The notes: generated from the letters alone by a model not told the origin. Numbered from the stretch's first letter, positions 1 through 5,618 are shown. The stretch is 5,618 bases of DNA from CAWGCE01 sp964480915 (GCA_964480915.1 CAYZRS010000123.1:1-5618), one strand, 5' to 3'. Program-made: numbers and translations.

Positions 1-1755
1 GCACGCGGTTTCGTGTTCTTGATCTCGCTCGCGTTGGCGTTCGCCGGCTGGTTCGGCTGGGCTCCTCCGTTTCCAATGTTTGTGATGGCCGGCGTCTTTT
101 TTGTTGGCTTCGTCGCCGTGGTTGGATTCCATGAAGCGATGCGTGATCGGTTGGCTCGAATACGTGCGCGCCGAGTGCTCGACTATCGGCAACTGGCGCG
201 CTACGAACGAGATTGGTCGAAGTTGCCGATCGAAACGCCTGATGTTGCACCCGAGCAAATGGCGGCCGTTGCCGATTTGGACCTGCTCGGTGCGAGCAGC
301 GTCTACCAGTGGTTGTGTCGCGCTCACACCCCCCGTGGTCGAGCCCTACTTCGCGATTGGTTGCTCGCCGCACCGTCGGTGGACGAAATTGCGGAACGGC
401 AGGCGGCAGTCCAGCGACTTGCGGGCGAGCGAGCAATTCGCGACGACATCGATTTGCACGGCTACTTGCTCTCGGGCAGTGAGTCGGGTCCAGAAGGGTT
501 TGTGCAGTGGGCCGAGGGGCCCGCCCAATACAAAGATCGAGTCCTGCTGCGTTGGGTCGTGCGCGGACTGGCTCTGGTGACGATCACGTTGCCAATCGTG
601 ATGGTGTTTCGAGGGCTGCCGCCGAGTGGCTGGTTGCTGATGATTGGCTTGCTCGCGGTGAATATTCTGGTGAACGCTGTTTTTGTGGGAGCGATTCACG
701 AACTATTCAATCGCATCACCGCAGGACGGAACGAGCTTGCGCACTACGGGAAGTTGTTTGGCATTGTGGATCAGCTGCCGACCGATGATCCGAAGCTGGC
801 CTCGCTGCGAGAGAAATTAAATCGCAGCGACGTCAATTACGAATCGGCTTTTGGCGAATTGAAGCGCATCATGTTCTTCGCCGGCGGTCGAAAGAGCGCG
901 ACGTTTGGGATTCCGTACGTCTTCATCCAAGTGTTGGTTTTTTGGGATTTTCATGTTCTGGAATGGCTCGAATCCTGGCAGGCTCGTTACGGCTCGCACG
1001 TCAGCGGTTGGTTCGACGCAGTGGCCGAGTTGGAGGTTTTGGCCTCGTTAGCCAACATGGCAGCCGATCACCCCGCATGGCCCTACCCAGATGTCTCGGT
1101 CGATGGCGAACGGTTCAAGGCACAGGAAATTGGACATCCGCTGTTGAAGCGGGCGTCCTGCAAGCGGAATGATGTCGAGCTTGGGCCGTCCGGGACTTTT
1201 CTCTTGATCACCGGATCGAACATGTCTGGCAAGAGTACGCTGTTGCGTTCGATTGGTGTCAACGCCGTGCTGGCTCAAACGGGTGCACCCGTTTGTGCGA
1301 CGCGCCTTTCCATGCCGCGAGTCGAATTGGCCACCAGCATGCGAGTTACCGATTCCCTGGACGATGGCGTTTCGTTTTTCTTGGCCGAACTTAAGCGACT
1401 GAAATCGATCGTCGACCAGTCGCGGGCAATCGACAAGACCGATGGGACTCGACTGTTGTTCTTACTGGACGAGATCCTGCAAGGGACCAACTCGGCCGAA
1501 CGCCAAATCGCCGTCGCCAAAGTTATCTCGCATTTGGTCCGGCAACCGGCCATCGGTGCCGTCTCGACCCACGATCTCGAATTGGCCGATGACCAGCAGC
1601 TGAAAGAATGCTGCCATACGGTCCATTTTCGCGAGCAGTTCACCGAAACGGACGGCAAGCGCGAAATGAGTTTCGATTACCAACTGCGCGAGGGCGTCTC
1701 TCCGACAACGAACGCTTTGAAGCTCTTAGAACTCGTTGGCCTAGGCGACCAATAG
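1..1755 (+). CDS. Membrane-anchored MutS-family ATPase, 5'-partial
   Basis: The frame is open to the left edge, so the true start probably lies upstream. The first in-frame start-like codon is a GTG at 13, giving 580 residues; numbering below counts from it. What is seen: the C-terminal MutS ATPase domain has a Walker A GSNMSGKST (401-409), the stretch MRVTDSLDDGVSFFLAELKR typical of the family, a Walker B ending LLDE (D486, E487) followed by ILQGTNSAERQ, and the switch histidine in STHDLEL (H520). The middle part resembles the MutS core/lever region, with DLDLLG (88-93) and later GHPLL (374-378). Hydrophobic stretches at about 3-40 and 177-232 look like two pairs of membrane helices. No mismatch-recognition domain (F-x-E) or Smr nuclease domain is visible. 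Family knowledge: such MutS-like membrane proteins of about 600 residues are widespread but have no settled function, so a role in mismatch repair should not be assumed. The ATPase assignment is firm; the membrane topology is inferred. Confidence 0.93.
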   Translation, partial: ARGFVFLISLALAFAGWFGWAPPFPMFVMAGVFFVGFVAVVGFHEAMRDRLARIRARRVLDYRQLARYERDWSKLPIETPDVAPEQMAAVADLDLLGASSVYQWLCRAHTPRGRALLRDWLLAAPSVDEIAERQAAVQRLAGERAIRDDIDLHGYLLSGSESGPEGFVQWAEGPAQYKDRVLLRWVVRGLALVTITLPIVMVFRGLPPSGWLLMIGLLAVNILVNAVFVGAIHELFNRITAGRNELAHYGKLFGIVDQLPTDDPKLASLREKLNRSDVNYESAFGELKRIMFFAGGRKSATFGIPYVFIQVLVFWDFHVLEWLESWQARYGSHVSGWFDAVAELEVLASLANMAADHPAWPYPDVSVDGERFKAQEIGHPLLKRASCKRNDVELGPSGTFLLITGSNMSGKSTLLRSIGVNAVLAQTGAPVCATRLSMPRVELATSMRVTDSLDDGVSFFLAELKRLKSIVDQSRAIDKTDGTRLLFLLDEILQGTNSAERQIAVAKVISHLVRQPAIGAVSTHDLELADDQQLKECCHTVHFREQFTETDGKREMSFDYQLREGVSPTTNALKLLELVGLGDQ

Positions 1756-1950
1756 TCACGCGTCCGTGGTCCAAGGCGCGACATCTGACGACTCGCCCTT
1801 CCGGACGATCCTCACGACCCGAACCAGCCTGCCGTCTTAACCGGGGCAATGTTCGGTCCTCCTGCGCCCATCTTCGATGCGGATTCTAAGCTTTTCTGGC
1901 CATTGCATCGTGGTGACTGGCATCGTACCGCAACTTAGAAGGTCTTTGGT
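1756..1950 (+). other. Intergenic region between MutS-like and peptidase genes
   Basis: 195 nt with no recognisable gene and no strong terminator hairpin. A 7-nt direct repeat GCATCGT occurs at 1905-1911 and 1920-1926, one and a half helical turns apart, shortly before the Shine-Dalgarno of the peptidase gene. No clear sigma-70 promoter hexamers were found. Confidence 0.35.
1937..1943 (+). promoter_or_regulatory. Ribosome binding site deciding a TTG start
   Basis: AGAAGGT lies 7-8 nt before the TTG at 1951 and matches the anti-Shine-Dalgarno core. It supports TTG as the start of the secreted peptidase gene. The signal peptide begins immediately after this codon, and the first in-frame ATG lies at residue 22, inside the hydrophobic core. 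Confidence 0.6.
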
Positions 1951-3159
1951 TTGCAAAATCTCAATGCTCGTTCCCCACTTTTTCTTGGCTGTCTGTTCTT
2001 AGCCTTGGCAGCGATGCCAAACGTCGCCTCTGCCACCGACTGGGAAAAGACCATCCGCGACATGCAGCGGCAAGGTGCCAGTCGAAAGCAACTGGCCATC
2101 GCCTACAACAACTATGCCCTCTCTTTGGACGCGAACAGGCAATGGTCATTGGTGGAGCGAAACATGCGAAAGGCAATGACGCTGGATCCTGGCAACAAGA
2201 GGTACCGCAACAACTCGGCGACCGCCTGCCTCAATCGCGCGTACCATCTCTTCACCAGTCGAGACACTAACGATCGAAAAGCGGCTCAGCAGGCATTGGT
2301 GTTGGCCAAGCGGTCATTGAAAGACCGACCGAAAACGCCTGACGCTTACACGTTGATTGGCGACATTGAGTATGCCAGTCAGCGGTTGGAGCGAGCTCGC
2401 TTGGCTTGGGAAAAGGCTCAGCAGTTAAGCCCGTCAGCCGGCGTCGCGAAGCGGCTAAGCCGATTGAAGTCGGAAGCGGCTGTGGAGCAAAAATTGGCTC
2501 GTGCGGGGAATGCCTATTTCGATCTTCGGTATCAGGATGAAATGAGCCCAAAGCAAGCGGACGAGTTGCTCGAAGCGTTAATGGACGCTCGAAAGATGGT
2601 GGGGCGCGAATTCCGTTTCTGGCCCGATCGTCGGATGGTCGTCTTGATCTACTCGAAAGCAGGCTTTGCCAAAGTGCGTCGAGGTCCCGAATGGGCTGTC
2701 GGCGTTTACGACGGAAAAATCCGAGTCCAGTACCCCATGCCCGGTTTCCGATCGACGCTTGTGCACGAGTACACCCACGCGATCATTCACCATCTGGCCG
2801 GCAACCACTGCCCTCGTTGGCTTAATGAGGGCTTGGCGGAATTCGAAGAAAGCAAGCTTGAGCGTCCATCACTGGAATCACTGCGAGTCGCTTTTCGCGC
2901 CGACGAATTGATCTCGATCCATGCATTGGATTCGGCCTTGCGTGACAAAGACTGGCATCGAGCCCACTTGGCCTATGAGCAGTCGTACACGTTGGCGTCT
3001 TATTTGGCCGATACCTATCCGTTCTATCGCATCAAACTGGTGCTGGAGCAGCTCGGAGCCGGCGCAAGTATCGAACAGGCGATCAATAGCGAGCTCCACA
3101 CTAGCCTGTCTCAAATCGAGGAAGCGTGGCAAGCGTGGCTTCCCAATAACATTCGCTAG
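1951..3159 (+). CDS. Secreted TPR protein with gluzincin (peptidase MA-like) domain
   Basis: Predicted 402-residue exported zinc metallopeptidase with an N-terminal protein-interaction region. The start is a TTG with a good Shine-Dalgarno. Residues 1-28 form a Sec signal peptide: Arg7, a hydrophobic core, then a signal peptidase I site VASA|T after residue 28. Residues about 49-164 hold TPR-like helical hairpins: a clear one at 49-82 ending LDPGN, a degenerate one with an insertion, and a clear one at 131-164. The catalytic part shows HEYTH (272-276, zinc ligands H272 and H276, catalytic E273), then 16 residues to E293 in WLNEGLAEF. This is the HExxH...NEG arrangement of M1/MA-type gluzincins. 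Upstream, GVYDGKI (251-257) also fits peptidase MA-like proteins, and the C-terminus carries the helical tail usual for them. All catalytic residues are present, so activity is plausible; the substrate is unknown. The product should be periplasmic or extracellular. It lies 195 nt after the MutS-like gene, so co-transcription is uncertain. Confidence 0.9.
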   Translation: MQNLNARSPLFLGCLFLALAAMPNVASATDWEKTIRDMQRQGASRKQLAIAYNNYALSLDANRQWSLVERNMRKAMTLDPGNKRYRNNSATACLNRAYHLFTSRDTNDRKAAQQALVLAKRSLKDRPKTPDAYTLIGDIEYASQRLERARLAWEKAQQLSPSAGVAKRLSRLKSEAAVEQKLARAGNAYFDLRYQDEMSPKQADELLEALMDARKMVGREFRFWPDRRMVVLIYSKAGFAKVRRGPEWAVGVYDGKIRVQYPMPGFRSTLVHEYTHAIIHHLAGNHCPRWLNEGLAEFEESKLERPSLESLRVAFRADELISIHALDSALRDKDWHRAHLAYEQSYTLASYLADTYPFYRIKLVLEQLGAGASIEQAINSELHTSLSQIEEAWQAWLPNNIR

Positions 3160-3236
3160 TATCCTCGGATGTTCTTGATCGAGTCGCGTGAATTATTAGA
3201 CTGGACTCCAACAACACCAATGTTTGGGGCTCCGTT

Positions 3237-4466
3237 ATGAAACGAAAAGAAAAACGAAAAGACGATCGACAATTACTCCACCAGGGCTCGCCGCTCGAAC
3301 TATCGGTCGAAGCATTGGAGTTCCGGACAATGCTTGCTGGAAACATCCGTGTATTGGTCAACAACGCGGGTGACGTGACGATTAAAGGCGATGGCAAAAG
3401 TAACCATGTCGAAGTGTCGCAAGACGTGTCTGGCGACATCGTGATCCGAGGAACGGAAGACACGATTGGGCAAGCGACTGGCATCAAGGAGGGAAGAGAC
3501 ATCCTTTCGGAAGTCGTACTCGATGCCACGAACGGGACCTTTTCGGGCAAACTTACCGTTTCGATGGGTGGTGGCAATGACTTCGTGATTTTGCGAGACA
3601 TCACGATCGACGGTGACTTCAACTACAAGCCGGGCGGCAAAAGTGATTCGCTCGGATTTTTTCAGTCGACGGCTAACGGCCTGTCCGTTTTGAAAACGGG
3701 AAGCGGCAATGACTATATGAACTTTGTCGATGCGACCTTTCGTGGTGACATCGATGCGGTCACCGGTGGTGGTGTCGACTTTATTGGGATGTCAAATTTC
3801 GCTCTCGATAGTGGCCGCACCGCCAATTTCAATACCGGTGGTGGTGGCGACGTGATTTACCTTGAAGACTCGATCGTGGACGGCAACTTGGCGGCCCAGA
3901 TGGGTGGGCTGATCGATACGATCTACGTCGCGGAAGGGACGACGCTGAACGGTCGTATCGACGTCGATATGGGCAATCTGTTCGACTTGCTGGCGATTGA
4001 AAACAACGTCGACCTCGACAGTGCGACATTGAATTTGGACGGTGGCAAAGGTGGCTTCGGTTATCAGAACAAGCTGTTTCTTTACAGCGATTCGCCCTAT
4101 CGACAGAATCCGCCGGCCGGCATTGTAAATTTTGAGGCCGATGTCTTCACAATCGCCGGTACGAGTACCACGAGGCCAACGCTCAGCGGCACGCTCACGA
4201 AATGGGTTGTTGATGATTACTACGACCAGTCACCGAGCGCCAATTTTGACGTCGTCGATGTGTTGGTCGCGGCCAACCTCGCGAGGGGTTTTGACTACGC
4301 CGACTTGCCACGCAACGATGGGCCGGCTCCTGATCCTGGGACACTTGCGAATCAGCTGACCGCTCATCTTGAAAGTGAAGACTACTACTTCTATCAAAAA
4401 ATCTTCGTCAAAGCGGCTTTTGAAACCGAGATCGAAACATTCGATTGGGCGGACTACTCGGGCTAA
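3237..4466 (+). CDS. LEPR-type planctomycete extracellular protein with 22-residue G/D repeats
   Basis: 409 residues, ATG start preceded by a GGGG Shine-Dalgarno-like stretch at 3226-3229. The N-terminus is very basic (seven K/R in the first eight residues), followed at 27-35 by LEFRTMLAG. This varies the LEPR-x-LL-(A/S)G signal of planctomycete surface proteins, with Phe in place of the usual Pro. After it comes the usual first strand region, with VTIKGDGKSNHVEV around 48-61. Residues about 104-270 form seven tandem units with a G-G-x-x-D-like turn; the Asp residues are at 115, 137, 159, 181, 205, 227 and 250. A second Gly sits almost exactly halfway in each unit (104, 126, 148, 170, 193, 216, 239). 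This pattern fits a beta-solenoid and recalls degenerate RTX calcium-binding turns, but the canonical nonapeptide is not met. Residues about 295-409 are non-repetitive, rich in D, Y and F, and unrecognised. No dockerin, PEP-CTERM or membrane anchor is seen. Role unknown; probably a surface or matrix protein. Confidence 0.85.
   Translation: MKRKEKRKDDRQLLHQGSPLELSVEALEFRTMLAGNIRVLVNNAGDVTIKGDGKSNHVEVSQDVSGDIVIRGTEDTIGQATGIKEGRDILSEVVLDATNGTFSGKLTVSMGGGNDFVILRDITIDGDFNYKPGGKSDSLGFFQSTANGLSVLKTGSGNDYMNFVDATFRGDIDAVTGGGVDFIGMSNFALDSGRTANFNTGGGGDVIYLEDSIVDGNLAAQMGGLIDTIYVAEGTTLNGRIDVDMGNLFDLLAIENNVDLDSATLNLDGGKGGFGYQNKLFLYSDSPYRQNPPAGIVNFEADVFTIAGTSTTRPTLSGTLTKWVVDDYYDQSPSANFDVVDVLVAANLARGFDYADLPRNDGPAPDPGTLANQLTAHLESEDYYFYQKIFVKAAFETEIETFDWADYSG
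3546..4046 (+). repeat. Seven degenerate ~66-bp coding repeats (22-residue units)
   Basis: These lie inside the LEPR-type gene and encode residues about 104-270. Each unit reads roughly xG-(D/N)-h-x-h-x-(M/T)-G-G-x-x-D-x-h-x-h, where h is hydrophobic. Asp-to-Asp spacing is 22, 22, 22, 24, 22 and 23 residues. The DNA copies have diverged, so the repeat is visible mainly in the protein. That indicates old duplication under structural selection rather than a recent unstable tandem array. Confidence 0.8.
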
Positions 4467-4566
4467 GGCGATGGGAATCGTAATGGGGCCGGACGTTTGT
4501 GATTTGCCGGCTCGGACACCTTCGAGTCGGCCATCTGGCGACGTGTTCTCGTCTGCCGATGGATGG

Positions 4567-4617
4567 ATGCCAATGAAAAAGGACCAGGACTAACGTCGTC
4601 CTGGTCCTTGTTGGCAT
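4567..4617. terminator. Bidirectional intrinsic terminator between convergent genes
   Basis: A perfect 12-bp stem (4579-4590 with 4598-4609, core GGACCAGGAC/GTCCTGGTCC) closes a 7-nt loop. An outer 7-bp stem pairs ATGCCAA (4567-4573) with TTGGCAT (4611-4617). Read on the minus strand, the inner stem is followed by TTTTTCA, a classic intrinsic terminator for the cold-shock and lysine-rich genes arriving from the right. Read on the plus strand it lies 100 nt after the LEPR-type gene but has only a weak T-rich tail, so its plus-strand efficiency is less certain. Confidence 0.75.
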
Positions 4618-4764
4618 GCGCTTCAGAGTCCTCGTTTTTGACAACGACTCATTCGAACCGACGATGGGGCGTTCTTTTGAACACCTGCAAGCGATTCGGA
4701 GCGGCAATTGAGCGGGTCGTTCTCGCGATCTTAGCAATCGAAACTGCAAAGGGCGGGGAGCGGC
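4618..4764. other. Intergenic stretch, nothing recognised
   Basis: This covers the 147 nt between the terminator hairpin and the stop of the lysine-rich microprotein. It would form the 3' untranslated region of a minus-strand transcript. A short GAGTC/GACTC inverted repeat (4626-4630 and 4646-4650) is present but weak. Open frames here on either strand look like non-coding translations. Confidence 0.4.
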
Positions 4765-4872
4765 TTACTTTCTCTTCTTGTCGTTCTTTGCTTTGCGCTT
4801 TTCTTTGGCTGTCATGAGAGGCTTTTTCTGCTTCTCTTTCTTGCCTTTGTCCTTGCTTCCCCTATCACCCAT
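4765..4872 (-). CDS. Lysine-rich 35-residue microprotein
   Basis: An ATG at 4872 opens a 35-codon frame ending TAA at 4765. The peptide starts MGDRGSKDKGKKEKQKK and continues with TAKEKRKAKNDKKRK at its C-terminus. It has 14 Lys and 3 Arg in 35 residues, almost no hydrophobic residues and no Cys or aromatic residue. A GGAG Shine-Dalgarno (4882-4885) sits 9 nt before the ATG, which strongly supports translation. It lies 71 nt downstream of the cold-shock gene on the same strand and upstream of a minus-strand terminator, so the two may share a transcript. The peptide should be disordered or weakly helical and may bind nucleic acid or ribosomes; that is inference from charge and context. The MGD(R/K)-S-K-x-K opening resembles small basic hypothetical proteins remembered from other bacteria, which could not be checked here. 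Function unknown. Confidence 0.7.
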   Translation of the reverse strand: MGDRGSKDKGKKEKQKKPLMTAKEKRKAKNDKKRK

Positions 4873-4881
4873 ACCTAACTG

Positions 4882-4885
4882 CTCC
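4882..4885 (-). promoter_or_regulatory. Ribosome binding site of the lysine-rich microprotein
   Basis: On the minus strand this reads TTGGAGCAG, with GGAG 9 nt before the ATG at 4872. It is the main evidence beyond composition that this very short frame is translated. Confidence 0.6.
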
Positions 4886-4943
4886 AAATGAATTTAAGAC
4901 CAGGAATAGATACGGAGTATTCTCGATCGTGAGATCGTTTTAC

Positions 4944-5141
4944 TTAGATAGGGGTTACGTTTTCCGCACAAGGGCCTTTTTGTCCACGGCCTTCCGTGAA
5001 CGATACGCGTTGCCCTTCTCGCAAATCATCAAAGCTCGCTCCTTCAACGCTTGAGGAGTGAAAGAAAAGGTCTTTGTCGCTACCGTTGTCGATAAACCCA
5101 AATCCCTTGTCAGTGATTCGCTTGATAGTGCCTTCAGCCAT
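4944..5141 (-). CDS. Cold-shock-domain (CspA family) nucleic-acid-binding protein
   Basis: 65 residues from ATG at 5141 to TAA at 4944. The single cold-shock domain fills the protein: it begins MAEGTIKRITDKGFGFID, carries RNP1 as KGFGFI (12-17) and RNP2 as LFFHSS (25-30), and ends in the usual AENVTPI strand. The size matches single-domain CspA-type proteins. The family forms a five-stranded beta-barrel that binds single-stranded RNA and DNA and acts as an RNA chaperone, affecting transcription antitermination and translation in the cytoplasm. The start at 5141 is chosen because AAAGGA (5150-5155) lies 8 nt upstream and the conserved domain begins there; an in-frame extension to 5168 has no such support. 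The lysine-rich microprotein gene follows after 71 nt on the same strand. Whether this copy is cold-induced cannot be told from sequence; a Csp of this kind may equally be constitutive. Confidence 0.95.
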   Translation of the reverse strand: MAEGTIKRITDKGFGFIDNGSDKDLFFHSSSVEGASFDDLREGQRVSFTEGRGQKGPCAENVTPI

Positions 5142-5250
5142 ACGTCCGATCCTTTGTGTTCTTTGCACACGGTGCCGATCTATAAATAGCGGCCCGTGCG
5201 CGTCCTAAGCTGCGGCCCGAAAACAATCTCGGCCCGTCTTGAATTCAACT
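5142..5250 (-). promoter_or_regulatory. Upstream region of the cold-shock gene, with CGGCCCG repeats
   Basis: These 109 nt probably hold the promoter and 5' leader of the cold-shock gene. On the minus strand an AT-rich TATTTATAGAT (about 5179-5189) could contain a -10 element, but no convincing -35 hexamer is placed correctly. Three copies of CGGCCCG (5190-5196, 5213-5219, 5230-5236, plus-strand reading) sit just upstream of it. They could be protein-binding sites; this is untested. Confidence 0.35.
5150..5155 (-). promoter_or_regulatory. Ribosome binding site fixing the cold-shock gene start
   Basis: AAAGGA on the minus strand, 8 nt before the ATG at 5141. It favours the 65-residue protein over the longer reading from 5168. 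Confidence 0.6.
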
Positions 5251-5618
5251 TCAGGGGCAGATGCGAAAGAAAGTTACTGAGATCGAATCAAGATAGTTTG
5301 GTATTTGCCAAACTCGATCCTCAACCTGTTCGCCAGAGTCACGTCTTCCCTTGTGAAGAGATGCCCGATTGTCTGCCTTTCGATACGAAAAAGCAAGTTG
5401 GTTAGGGTCGATTCGGTGTCGAATCAGAGAATCTTGCGTCAGTACAACAGGAACCATTTGCTGCATGAAGAGCCGAGCATATTGCTTGGAATAGTCCGAT
5501 TCGACGCTTTTTGGGTAGGGAAAGTCCCGGCGTCCAAGGACACTTAAAAAATCAGCTGCCGCATCGAGAGACGGCGCGAATCGAGCGAATTCGTCGAGTT
5601 TGCTAACAAGTTTACTAG
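5251..5618 (-). CDS. Probable C-terminal end of an unknown protein, 5'-partial
   Basis: On the minus strand a frame runs open from the right edge (first whole codon at 5616) to a TGA at 5251-5253, giving about 121 visible residues with no start required inside the window. The composition looks like a globular protein: near the edge KLDEFARFAPSLDAAADFL, then RRDFPYPKSVESDYSKQYAR, and the end DSISVTFFRICP. No domain, signal peptide or membrane segment was recognised. It would lie upstream of the cold-shock gene on the same strand, separated by 109 nt. The overlapping plus-strand frames (up to 80 residues) read like non-coding translation. Base composition seems more AT-rich than in the MutS-like gene, judged by eye, so a decayed gene or acquired segment is possible. 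An internal ATG at 5466 could start a shorter product, but the frame clearly continues upstream of it. Confidence 0.45.
   Translation of the reverse strand, partial: SKLVSKLDEFARFAPSLDAAADFLSVLGRRDFPYPKSVESDYSKQYARLFMQQMVPVVLTQDSLIRHRIDPNQLAFSYRKADNRASLHKGRRDSGEQVEDRVWQIPNYLDSISVTFFRICP

Noticed and set aside
1984..1995. Possible lipobox (FLGC, residues 11-14) in the peptidase signal peptide
   Set aside because: The Cys lies in the middle of the hydrophobic core, and a clean signal peptidase I site (VASA|T) follows at residue 28.
3175..3202. Candidate promoter TTGATC, 16 nt, TAGACT before the LEPR-type gene
   Set aside because: Each hexamer matches the sigma-70 consensus at only 4 of 6 positions, a level expected by chance. 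It was not listed as a feature.
3567..3581. True RTX calcium-binding repeats in the LEPR-type protein
   Set aside because: The turns share G-G-x-x-D, but the period is 22 residues and the GGxGxDxUx nonapeptide is not repeated back to back.
3101..3622. 173-residue minus-strand frame spanning the peptidase/LEPR-type boundary
   Set aside because: Ser/Thr-rich low-complexity shadow translation of two well-supported plus-strand genes.
4408..4749. 113-residue minus-strand frame across the end of the LEPR-type gene
   Set aside because: It is Arg/Pro/Ser-rich as in antisense shadows, overlaps the real coding region and spans the terminator hairpin.
5142..5170. N-terminal extension of the cold-shock protein starting at 5168 or 5170
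   Set aside because: The conserved domain starts at the ATG at 5141, which has its own Shine-Dalgarno at 8 nt. The extension reads like leader sequence.
5305..5547. 80-residue plus-strand reading frame at the right end
   Set aside because: Its composition is like a translated complement, and it overlaps a minus-strand frame that is longer and open to the edge. No Shine-Dalgarno was noticed.

Overview
The window looks like chromosomal DNA from a planctomycete of the Rhodopirellula/Pirellula type. The strongest clue is a gene whose product starts with a very basic N-terminus followed by LEFRTMLAG, a variant of the 'LEPR-x-LL-(A/S)G' sorting/processing signal that is abundant in planctomycete surface proteins. 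A secreted TPR plus metallopeptidase protein, a membrane-anchored MutS-like ATPase and the style of the cold-shock protein agree with this. The assignment is inferred from protein character, not from a search.

Left and centre, + strand (1-4466). Three genes lie in one direction. (1) A MutS-family ATPase with predicted membrane segments, missing its N-terminus at the left edge (1-1755). (2) After 195 nt, a TTG-initiated secreted protein with TPR repeats and a gluzincin zinc-protease domain (1951-3159). (3) After 77 nt, a LEPR-type extracellular protein with seven regular ~22-residue G/D repeats that probably form a beta-solenoid (3237-4466). The gaps suggest neighbours rather than one tight operon. 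Genes 2 and 3 both act outside the cytoplasm; no direct functional link among the three is visible.

Right, - strand (4567-5618). Transcription converges on a long hairpin at 4567-4617, which has a T-run on its minus-strand side and can serve as the terminator for the genes coming from the right. Those are a 35-residue lysine-rich microprotein gene (4765-4872) and, 71 nt upstream of it, a 65-residue cold-shock-domain protein gene (4944-5141). Both have good Shine-Dalgarno sequences. At the right edge a reading frame open to the window boundary (5251-5618, - strand) is probably the C-terminal end of another gene, of unknown function. Between that frame and the cold-shock gene is a 109-nt regulatory gap with three copies of CGGCCCG.

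No rRNA, tRNA, CRISPR array, insertion sequence or defence system was recognised. The most interesting items are the lysine-rich microprotein next to the cold-shock gene, and the strict two-by-11-residue periodicity of the LEPR-type protein.
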